From assembly GCA_025506515.1 (NCBI GenBank), contig CM046444.1, positions 78,198,589 to 78,262,588 of the forward strand: a stretch of DNA of 64,000 nucleotides, given 5' to 3'. The notes beneath the pieces were generated by a model that saw only the letters and a list, made by a program, of their open reading frames with translations, had not been told where the DNA came from and did not search any database. A program made the translations under genes and the position numbers. Below, in pieces: positions 23,578 through 33,296 of the stretch. The DNA comes from Flaveria trinervia (Eukaryota; Streptophyta; Magnoliopsida; Asterales; Asteraceae). Position 1 is the stretch's first letter, and every line of letters starts with the position of its first letter.

Positions 23578-24470
23578 TGACAGGATCAGTGATCACAAGT
23601 TTGATGTATCAGAATATAAAGCAGCGGAATACAAACACGAATTAGACAAATTGTAGCAAGCAATCGATACTTGTAAGCGTTAGATCGCATACGGTTATAG
23701 GGAGAGAATATGAATTTCTGATTTCTAGGAATGTTTATAGATGTAGAATATTTCTAATCGAATCAATCAATCATTCCATTCAATTGCTCATATCGCTCAC
23801 GATTACAATAGGTTGTCACTCCTTATATAGAGTGCAACAGTCACTGCTGTTATCACGGAAAGTGACAACTGGCAGATCCAATACAGAAATAACTAATTCT
23901 TAACAAACTACTGAAATGTTCACAACTACTGAGAACATATCAGCAAGTTAAGTACAAAATATAAAACTACTGAAACTACAACGACTGAAGAACAAGCTCT
24001 TCAGTCGTTTTACAAAACTACTGAAACATAAAAATAAAACTACTGATATCACAACTACTGAAGAAGTACTCTTCAGCAGTTGTGACAAACTACTGAGGCT
24101 TCAGTACTTGATCTTCAGACTTTGACCTTCAGGTGTTTCATCAGCTGATGACTTCAGTAGATATCATCAGCTGATGTCTTCAGTCTTTGTCTTCAGACTT
24201 TGTACATCAGTTGTTGATCTTCAGCACTTGTGAACTCTTCAGCTGTTGTACTTCAGTACTTTGGTCTTTCAGCTTCAGCACTTGTGTTCTTCAGCTGTTG
24301 TACTTCAGCACTTTGGTTCTTCAGCTGTTAAGGTCTTCAGCACTTGATCTTCAGCTGTTGAAGTCTTCAGCACTTGTCAAACTACTGATGAGGCTTTCAG
24401 CAGTTGTTGTGATACCGTGTGGGACTTAGAGATTTTCTGATCTTGGCTCATTGGTTCTTTTGGTCCAACA
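23578..24470 (-). repeat. 5' LTR of element B
   Basis: 893 bp, nearly identical to 11999-12894. Differences are mainly short indels. TATA box (minus) at 23823-23829. Confidence 0.93.
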
Positions 24471-24475
24471 GAAGT
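24471..24475. repeat. Right target-site duplication of B (GAAGT)
   Basis: Identical to 11994-11998. Confidence 0.92.
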
Positions 24476-24968
24476 ACTATTATCTGTTCTAACCTACTGA
24501 TGTAGTTACCACTACTGATGCAGTTACAACTACTGAAATCATGACAACAGATAAGTACTGACTCCTATGAACCCTAAAAGCAGATGCCAGTCTGATGAGT
24601 AAGTGTTGAGGACAGTATGAAACAGCTGAAAAGCTAAGAATTGACGAAAACACTGATGTGTAATTTCTCTTCAGTTGTTTCTACAACTGCTGTTCAAACA
24701 ACTGAAGACTAACACCAAGTCTTTAGCTGTTTACATAACTGCTGACAAAACCATGTCTTTAGTAGTTTCACAACTACTGATGACTAATACAGTCTTTCAT
24801 TGTTTCATCACCTGAAGTCAAAACTGTCTTCATAGTTTTATAACTACTGATGACTAAATTCGAGACTTCAGCTGTTTCAAAACGTCTGACGGTTAATACC
24901 ACGTCATCAGTAGTTTCAACAACTGATGACTCACACCAAAACCCTCAGTCGATTTCCTATCGCGACCC
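24476..24968 (+). repeat. Rest of pol-aORF spacer of A with hairpin units
   Basis: Non-coding. Repeated TAGTAGTTTCACAACTACTGATGA-type inverted repeats and TCAGCTGTTT words lead up to the internal TATA box. Together with 11863-11998 the spacer is about 0.7 kb, like that of B. Confidence 0.7.
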
Positions 24969-24976
24969 TTTAAATA
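24969..24976 (+). promoter_or_regulatory. Internal TATA-like box before aORF of A
   Basis: TTTAAATA in the context CCCTTTAAATACC, 80 bp before the ATG at 25049. The flanks (CCCT and ACC) match those of B; one base differs from TATAAATA. Confidence 0.55.
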
Positions 24977-25048
24977 CCTTATCCCACCTTCAGAGTTTTT
25001 ATCTCTTCTCTAACCTAACGTTCAAAAACTCTCTACCCTCTCTTCATC

Positions 25049-28000
25049 ATGGCGACCATGCAATTAAAACCACGACCCAACTGTGTCGCACATCTCACCA
25101 AATCGCCATACTGGACCAAGTTTCACAACGCCATTGATTTAATGGTTCAATCACCCTACAAAACGACGTTTCTGATAAATCCCACCATATATGCCGCATC
25201 CCTTAACCACTTCTGGACAAACGTCACTTTAATCTCTGAGGAGAACGACACAGAGTCTCTTCAATCGTTTGTCCATGGCCAAAAAGTGGTCATCACTCCA
25301 GACACTCTTCCGTCAAACCCTCAATCTGGATGATGCCACTTTCCCAACTGGTTATCCAAAGGGCACAACAGATCAATCATTTGCCCACCATGGATACCAG
25401 GGTAACCTGAGTGCATCTACCATATTGAAGAAACATTTCCAGGATGCCGAACGTCACATCTTTCACATGGTAAATGTATGCCTTGCCTCCAAGACCTCAT
25501 CATGGGATCACATGTCCACAAGGTGGCAACAGGTAATGTACTCCATTCTTGAGCAACAACCTTTAAATTTTTCGGAAATACTATTTTCAGAGCTCAAGGA
25601 TATGGCTCAAAAACAAACTGCTAACCGTTGGATATTATATACTCGGTTCATAATGGCCATAATTGCAAACCAGCTTCAAGCTGAGGGACTTGTTGGCCTG
25701 GGAGTCCCTGCTATGGCTGTACTGCCTGAAGTATACTCCCGGCACAACTCTGACCAATCACTCAAAATGGCTGCCAAGCTGCGCAAACCCACGCAGCTGG
25801 AACCCACAGCCACCACCTCCAAATCAAAAGTCCCCACCAAACCCACTAAAAAGAAAACCAAAAAGGCTACTCAGGGAAATGAGTCCCCTGAGGATGCCCC
25901 TGCAACACAAACGCAGGCTATATCCACTGATTATAACCCCTAGTGGATATAAGGACTCTCCCAGCCACAGCCGCTTAGGATTCCTCTCAAAAGGAGCCTG
26001 CAGCAACCACAGAAGGGGTACCCACCAATCTGGGATCTTACTCATTTGAGGAGATTGCCATTGAAGAGCACCATTCTCCCCAGGTGCACACTGCTTTTAC
26101 CCCATCTCCCCATGCAACCGCCCCCCAAAGTCCGACCCTTATCATTTCAAACGTGCTGACTCAGCTGCATGCCTCTCCTCCTCCCCAACAACCACCAACA
26201 AAGGGGAGAACCACAGCTATTGAGGACGAGGATCACCATGCTTCTGACAACCCACAACACCGGGGTTTAAATGTTCTATCTCCTGGTGTGGATATGGAGA
26301 CCAGAACATCTGGTGAGGCTGCCACCTCTTCTGAATCAGCATATGATCAGACTGAGGCTGGTAACATTCCTAAGACCTCACCAGAGGCAACAGCTGATGA
26401 AGGACAAAGTCCTGAGGCTGGAAATCCCCAGTTTCAAGACAAAGGGGCACATGCTACAACTAGTCTACACCCAGTGCATGTACATCCTGCTACAAGCAGG
26501 AGGTCAGGTGATTCAGCATCTGCTGATGATGACTGGGCTTCTTTTATGACGTTCTTGCCCAGAACACAATCCTAGAGGAGAAAGTCAGTAGGCTGCAAAA
26601 ACTACTTGACCAACTCTCTCAAGGAGAAAGACCATCTGCCGCCACATTAACCCAACAGATGGCACCTTCCTCTAAAGGTCCCTTAAACACACAGCCACTA
26701 CAAAATTCTCAGCCACCTGCCTCTGTTTCTGGCACCATTTCTCAGGACCAAAACCCTCCTGAGCAAATGGATGCTATCCCTCAAAATCCCCTATCTCTCA
26801 TCACACCACAACTAACCGAATTTGTTATTAAGACTGTTGATGAGAGACTTTCTACTGTCTTACAACCTCTGGTGGAGGATGTACTGCGCCAACAACTTTC
26901 TGCTACTCAATCCCTTGCAACCAATGCACCCAAAAAGGGGGAGAGTTCAGAAGTGAAAGCTAAAAGAAAGAGGATGGAGAAGGAGAGAGAGAAAGAGAAA
27001 GTCAAAGAGGTGGAAAAAGAGAAGGATTGTGTGTATGAGGCTGAAAAAGAGAAGGAGAATGTGATTGAGAAGGGAGCTGAAATTGAAAAAGTACATGAAA
27101 GTCAAAAAGATTTTCATGTCACATACAAGAAAAAGAAGAGTGCTGAGAAAGAGAAGAACTTGAACGAAATGGTTAAAGAGGCTGATGCTGAACACATCAG
27201 ATCAATGGACAATATCATTGATCAGCTGTTTAGGCAAGGTTTCGACACTGAAAAGCTGGATTCTGAAATAAGAAGATTAGAGATCGAAGAGATCCAACAA
27301 AGATGGGCCAGCTACAACACTATGGATAGAGAGAGACTTGAGATCATGATCAGATTCATCAGCAAATACCTTGGGAGATCATTGATCAGAGAAAAATCAT
27401 GGACCAGGATAGCATCTTGGCCATAACCTCCAAGATCTGTTTGTCTGAGGCATACACTAAGGGGTTAGTAGTCGAAGCTTTAAATGAAGCAGGAGCAAGG
27501 AGCAGGACTGAGCTAGCCAAATACTCAAAAGCAACACTCACCTCCAAAATGCTAACTCAGCCTGTCAACATTCCCTCTCCAAAACAACCACAACCACAAC
27601 CACAATCCATAAAACCAACTCCCTTACCATCTAAACCAACAGCCGATGATGCACCTAAGAAGAAGAAGAGAAGGGTGTTGAGGCTAGAAGAAGAAGAAGA
27701 AGAGGATGATGTGGAAGAAGATAAGTTGCCTCTGTCTGCATTCCTAACATTGGCTAAAGCCAAACCTATGCCCATCACTCCCACCTCACAGATGGAAGCT
27801 GTGAGAGTAAAGATTGAAGAAGAACAACAGCAAAAGCTTCATGATGATGAAATGCTGAAAAGCATCGACAAAACTTATGCTGCTTTGTCATCAATAATAA
27901 GTATGAAGAAAGAAGCTCTGAGGTTGTACACCCTTGCCAACACATTTCAATATCAGAAGGAAAAGGTGAGAGTATGGCCTGATCCTAGGGTGGCTCACAG

Positions 28001-28436
28001 GATTGTAAAGAAAGACATTCCTTCGAGATACAAGGGCCAAGTCAAAAGGATCGTAGATGAAGAGATCACAGTGGTCCTTGTAGTATCACCCTGGGAGATT
28101 GTAGAAGATTTCAAGAAGGCCTATGAGACTAAACAACCACCCCAAAATATGTTAGAGAACATAATTATTAAAAAGGGGTTAGTCTACAAGAGGCTTGAGA
28201 ACTTCAAACAAAATGAGCTCAGTCTGTTACTTGAAGGGACTCATCCTGATGAGTTTGCATACAGACAGATTACAACAGTTGAGCTCAAAAATGGTAAACA
28301 GGCCAACTACATCTCAGAGCTGTATGGGCGTGAAGGATTGTTTGATGGTGAAGCCGAGAACCTAACCATGGATGAACAAATTATGTTTCTCAGAGCATAC
28401 ACCAGAGAATCCTACAGGCTTATACATGGGAAGTGA
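25049..28436 (+). pseudogene. aORF of element A (env-position extra ORF), broken
   Basis: About 1,120 codons in five frame pieces. Start MATMQLKPRPNCVAHL. N-terminal conserved domain to about 25750 (FWTNVTLI, LNLDDATFPTGYPKG, MVNVCLASKTSSWDHM), Pro/Thr/Lys linker (KKTKKATQG), Ser/Pro-rich part (26084-26575), a highly charged Lys/Glu coiled-coil (26940-27200), basic run KKKKRRVLRLEEEEE (about 27655-27700), and C-terminal domain (VRVWPDPRVAHRI; ends ESYRLIHGK at 28436). No membrane helix is visible. Frame breaks near 25300, 25935, 26050, 26560 and 27400 come from indels or stops. The C-terminal third is one uninterrupted 345-codon frame. Confidence 0.8.
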
Positions 28437-28561
28437 GTCTAATGGATGAGGGAACAGCTCAGTGTCCAATTCCCCAATACAGAGCTCCCATCCATACATT
28501 GCCAACCAAATCCTCAGAGACTCATTTCCAGGCCAGTGCTTATATGGGTCATCTTCAGTAG
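28437..28561 (+). other. aORF 3' flank of A, ending in a deletion
   Basis: Resembles the 3' flanks of the aORF in B, C and F up to TCATCTTC, then jumps into the LTR minisatellite. The PPT and the first part of the LTR are missing. Confidence 0.7.
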
Positions 28562-29346
28562 GCACAAGTGCTGAAGACAAAGTCTGAAGGCACAAAGTCT
28601 GAAGGCACAAGTGCTGAAGACAAAGTCTGAAGACACAAATGCTAAAGACAAAGTCTGAAGACACAAGTGCTGAAGACAAAGTCTGAAGACACAAGTGCTG
28701 AAGACAAAGTCTGAAGACACAAGTGCTGAAGACAAAGTCTGAAGAAACAAGTGCTGAAGACCAAAGTATCAGACGTTTTCACAACAGCTGAAGAGGTCTT
28801 CTTCAGTAGTTGTGACGGTTTACCTTTCAGTAGTTTTATGTTTTATCTTTTCAGTAGTTTGACACAACAGCTCAAGAATACTTCTTCAGTTGTTGTGCTC
28901 ATCAGTAGTTTTATATTTATCAGTAGTTTTGTAAAATGACTGAAGAGCTTGATCTTCAGTCGTTGTAGTTTCAGTAGTTTCTTATCAGTAGTTTCTTATT
29001 TTGTACTTAACACTCTGATATGTTCTCAGTAGTTGTGAACATTCAGTAGTTTGTTAAGAGTTGTTATTTTTGTAATAGATCTGCCAGTTGTCATTTACCC
29101 GTGATAACAGCAGCGATTGCACTCTATATAAGGAGTGTCAACCTAATGTAATAGATGAATGATTTGATCAGAAATATTCAATATTATTAAAACATTCCTT
29201 GTTACAGAAATATATTCTCTCGTTATAACCGTATTTGTTCTTAATGCATACGAGCATCAAATTCTTGCTACAATTTGTCTAATTCTTGTTCATATTCCGC
29301 TGTGCTACGCTCAATTACATTAAACTTGCAATCACCGATCCTGACA
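28562..29346 (+). repeat. 3' LTR of A, 5'-truncated
   Basis: Matches the 5' LTR from within its minisatellite to the GATCCTGACA end. The TGTTGGACC start is absent. About seven 28-bp units (28562-28765) remain, one with a duplicated 13-bp half. The hairpin and TATA box are kept. GAAAG follows at 29347. Confidence 0.88.
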
Positions 29347-29351
29347 GAAAG
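29347..29351. repeat. Right target-site duplication of A (GAAAG)
   Basis: Identical to 4506-4510. Confidence 0.9.
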
Positions 29352-29930
29352 GATTGAAAACGGCTAATGAAACGTTGGCTACAAGTACAGGTATTTATAG
29401 GTTTAGAAAAGGCTGAAAAGAAAACGACTGAAAGTATTTGTGTTGGCATCAGTTGTTATGAAAACATCTGAAGACTTGGTTTTAACTATCAGACGTTTGA
29501 AAGCAACTGAAGACTTGGTGTTAGTCATCAGTAGTTGCGAAACTACTGAAAACCTTGGTTTTGTCTTCAGATGTTGTAAACAACTGATAACTTGGTGTTA
29601 GTCATCAGTAGTTGTTAAACTACACAAGACATGGTATTGTCATCAGTTGTTTAAGGTGAAACAACAGTTTTAGAAACAACTGAAGAGAAAATCTCATCAG
29701 TAGTTTTCGTCAATTCTTAGCTTTTCAGCCGTTTCATACTATCCTCAACACTTACTCATCAGTCTTTTTGGTTGTTTTCAGTTGTTTCATAGGACATGAG
29801 TACTTATCTGTTTTTACTAACATCAGTAGTTATAACTACATCAGTAGTTTGTAACAGAACAGTACTTATTTGTGACATGTTTACTAATGATCATCAGTAC
29901 TTATTTACTAAGATCATCAGTAGTTATCAC
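29352..29930 (-). other. pol-aORF spacer of C with hairpin units
   Basis: Non-coding. Six to seven units of about 39 bp at 29430-29690 (for example TCAGTAGTTGCGAAACTACTGA), then TCAGTAGTT words up to the pol stop. The last part before the aORF, including the ATG, is now at 4495-4510 because A inserted here. Confidence 0.75.
29392..29399 (-). promoter_or_regulatory. Internal TATA box of C, separated from its aORF by A
   Basis: TATAAATA on the minus strand in the context CCTATAAATACC. Without A it lies about 65 bp upstream of the ATG at 4495. Confidence 0.58.
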
Positions 29931-32900
29931 TTATTCTAGCTGCAACATACCAAGCCTTAACACTAAATTTTGGAAAGTTGAACTACCCAAAGGCTTAGTA
30001 AAAATTTCTGCAAGCTCATCAGCACTAGGCACAAACTTTGGATCAATCAGACCTTTTCAAAACAGTCCCTAATAAAATGGTGTCTGATCTGTATATGTTT
30101 GGTCCAAGAGTGTTGGACTGGATTCTTGACAATGCAAAGAGCTGAAGCACTATCCATTAAAAATGGAGTCTTAGTCTCTGTAATGCCATAATCCAAAAGT
30201 TGGTTCTGAAGCCGAAGTACCTGAGATGTACAACATGCAGTAGCAATGTACTCTGCTTCAGCAGTGGATGTAGCAACAGATGTTTGTTTCTTACTCTGCC
30301 AAGAAATCAAACAGTTGCCTATGAATTGACATCCACCAGAAGTTGACTTTCTGGTTAACTTACACCCTGCATAGTCACTATCAGAAAAAGCAACTAATTT
30401 GCAAGAGTGTCCAGTGGAATACCATAAACCTAAAGATTGTGTACCTTGCAGATATCTAAAGATCCTCTTGAGTGCAATCAAATGAGACTCTTTAGGAGCA
30501 GCCTGAAATCTAGCACAAACACAAGTTGCAAACATGATATCTGGTCTAGAAGCTGTTAAGTACATCAAGGACCCAATCATACATCTGTAAAGTGTTTCAT
30601 CAACAGGTTTACCTTTCTGATCTGCATCCATTTGTGTGGTGTTGCACATGAGAGTAGAACAGGGCTTACAATTTTGTAAATCAAACTTATTCAAAAGATT
30701 TTTTGTATATCTTGACTGATGAATGAAGATTCCATCAGCCTTTGGTTTGATTTGCAAGCCTAGAAAGAATTGTAATTCTCCCATTGCACTCATTTCAATC
30801 TTTTGTTTCATTAAACTTTTAAAATCATCACACAACTGGGTATCAGAGGATGCAAAAATTATATCATCAACATAAATATGAATAAGTAGCTTATGTTGAT
30901 CCACATTCTTAATAAAAAATGTTTTATCTGTGGAACCTCTAGTGAAATTATTTTGAAGAAGAAAATTTGAAAGTGTTTCATACCAGGCTCTAGGAGCTTG
31001 CTTCAACCCATAAAGAGCCTTATCAAGTTTATACACCCAATCTGGATGTTTATTGTTCTCAAAACCTCGTGGTTGACACACATAAACATCTTCTTTTATT
31101 TTTCCATATAAAAAGCACTTTTGACATCCATTTGAAAAACTTTAAGATTGTGGAATGCAGCATAGGCTAAGAACAATCTAATTGCCTCCAGTCTGGCTAC
31201 AGGGGAAAAGGTTTCATCATAATCAATACCTTCTTCTTATGAAAACCCTTGTACAACCAGTCTAGCCTTGTTCTTGACAATAAGCCCATTTACATCAGTT
31301 TTATTCCTAAACACCCACTTAGTGCCTATTGCACACTTACCTGGGGGTAGAGGAACCAGTTCCCACACTTGCTGCTTTTTGAACTGAAGTAGCTCAAGCT
31401 GCATGGCTTCAACCCATCCATTGTCTCTTAAAGCAACATGATACTTCTTTGGCTCTAGCTGACTGATGAAGAGAGCATAGAAGTAGAAGTTGGACAATTG
31501 ACTTCTGGTTGAGACACCAGCATTGATATCACCAATGATTTGAGACATGGGGTGATTCTTCAGCTCTTGGTACACTATAAGATCAGTGCAAGTGTTTGTA
31601 GCAGGTTCAGCAGCAACAGATGTTGATCCAGACTCTTGAAACCAAGTATGAGATGGCAATTCAAATGATGTAGAGGATTCAGAAATCTCATCAGCATTTG
31701 TTATGGATGGAGCTGCTGAAGCTACAGGAACATCAAGTTTAGCAGACTCAGGTAGTTGGTCACTAAACTTGAAAAGGTGAGTACTGATATCATCATCATC
31801 TTGAGTACCACCAGGTGGAAGACTTGGTGCAGAAGATGATTTATTCACATGATCTGCAACAGCTAGAGGTTGATAAGGAACATATTGCAGTGTATCCAGA
31901 TCGAACAACTCCACAGGGTTTTGTGGAATTTTATCCTTAGGAGATTCATTGAACTTCACATGCAAGGTTTCTTCAACTATCTTTGTTCTACAGTTGAAGA
32001 TTCCGTAAGCCTTGCATGTGGATGAATATCCTACAAAATACCCTGCATCCACCTTAGGATCAAATTTATGGAGTTGATCCTTGGTTTTGAGAATGAAACA
32101 AGGACACCCAAAGGCTTTGAAGAATGAAATTAGAGGAGCCAAATGATGTAGAACTTCATATGGAGACTTCATCAACCTCTGATTTACTAAAACTCTATTC
32201 TGCATATAGCAAGCTGTGTTGACAGCTTCAGCCCAAAAGGTCAATGGCAAACTAGAGTCAACCAACATGGACCTTGCAGCTTCAATTAGGGTCCTGTTCT
32301 TTCTCTCCACTACTCCATTTTGTTCTGGAGTCCTTGGAATGCTAAACTGCCTCTTGATTCCCTTTGAGAGATAAAAATCATCAAGTGTATGGTTTCTGAA
32401 TTCTGTTCCATTATCACTCCTTATACACTTGACTGATAGGGAATACTGCTTCTCAACATACAACAAAAAGTTTATAATCATCTGAGTAACCTCATCCTTT
32501 GAATGCAAGAAGAAAGTCCATACAATCTGGAGTAATCATCCACAATTACCAGACAGTATTTCTTCTATGCCATGCTCATCACTCTCACAGGACCAAATAC
32601 ATCCATGTGTAGTAACTGCAAGCAGGCAGTGGACTTAGGTTCTTCAATAGGAGGGAATGAGACTTTGTGTTGTTTTCCTTTCAAACAAGCAGTGCAAGTT
32701 TCATCACAGTGGAACTCCTTTATTGGTAGACCTCTCACTATACTATTGTGGATCAGCTAATTCATGTTATTGAGATTTACATAACCCAGCCTTCTGTGCC
32801 ATAGTTTAGATTCCTGAGGAGAGGCTTTGGAGAACATGCAAGGATGACCCTTCAAATCAATCTTCTTTGACAAATCCAGGGCATATACTCTTCCGATCAT

Positions 32901-33253
32901 GTTGGCCTTTAGGAGAGTATGTTCATCCAATACCTTGTCAATCAGCCTCAGAACTGTGGAAGACAGAATCCTGTAGTTCTGGCTTGTGAAAAGTGCAACA
33001 TGCCCTTTATCACACATCTGACTGATACTCAGTAGATTATACTTGAGATTCTCCACATGGTTAACATCGTCAAATCTGATTTCTCCATTAGACACATATC
33101 CTTTCCCGATGATGTAACCCTTAGCATCATTTCCAAATGAAAGAAATCCCTTCTTTCCTTGAGTGTAGTCGTTAAGAGAGAACTGCTCCCTGTCATATGC
33201 ATAGATCCTCCACTGTCTACATACCAGATGCTTCTTTGGCATGCTGAAGAACC
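29931..33253 (-). pseudogene. pol: pol of element C (PR-IN-RT-RH), broken
   Basis: Protease IWYVDSGGSMHMTG (about 33200-33226), integrase from LWHRRLGY (His to Tyr in the zinc finger, about 32790) through HMKD-region, RSDNGTEF and VVERKNRT (about 32430-32290). RT KWVFRNK (about 31310) to YVDDIIFAS (about 30850), RNase H SDSDYAGCKLTRKSTSGG (about 30390) to the end at 29931. Long frames remain open (31237-32508 and 30047-31081). A TAA for Gln near 31238, a 1-nt loss near 31115 and others near 33175, 32525 and 30052 inactivate it. Confidence 0.85.
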
Positions 33254-33296
33254 CTGCATTCATCACAAGGAACTAGTTAGGTTTTGTGACCCAAAC
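33254..33296 (-). other. gag-pol junction of C with splice-like signals
   Basis: AAG|GTTTGGG, CCTAAC and AATGCAG|GG with 43 nt between the putative sites. It contains the conserved gag stop. Confidence 0.33.

Larger units (their letters stand above)
11999..24470 (-). mobile_element. Element B: complete Sirevirus-type retrotransposon, youngest in the nest
   Basis: 12,472 bp with both LTRs, PBS, gag, pol, spacer with internal promoter, aORF and PPT, flanked by perfect GAAGT. The LTRs (896 and 893 bp) show only about four substitutions by eye but several 1- and 3-nt indels. Coding breaks are mostly single-base indels, with few or no substitution stops. It lies in the pol-aORF spacer of A, so it inserted after A. 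Confidence 0.93.
4511..29346 (+). mobile_element. Element A: Sirevirus-type Ty1/copia retrotransposon, split by B
   Basis: Plus-strand element: 5' LTR (4511-5452), PBS, gag, pol, spacer, aORF (25049-28436), 3' LTR lacking its start (to 29346). Flanked by perfect GAAAG duplications. Element B lies inside at 11999-24470 with its own duplication; without it A is about 12.36 kb. The 3' halves of the LTRs differ by roughly nine substitutions in about 410 bp by eye, clearly older than B. Several substitution stops in gag and pol show that A is dead. It sits in the aORF leader of element C. Confidence 0.92.

Noticed and set aside
25676..26045. Minus-strand Gly/Val-rich ORFs opposite the aORF N-terminal linker
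   Set aside because: Antisense shadow of the Pro/Thr/Lys linker, seen also at 3681, 15561 and 53280.
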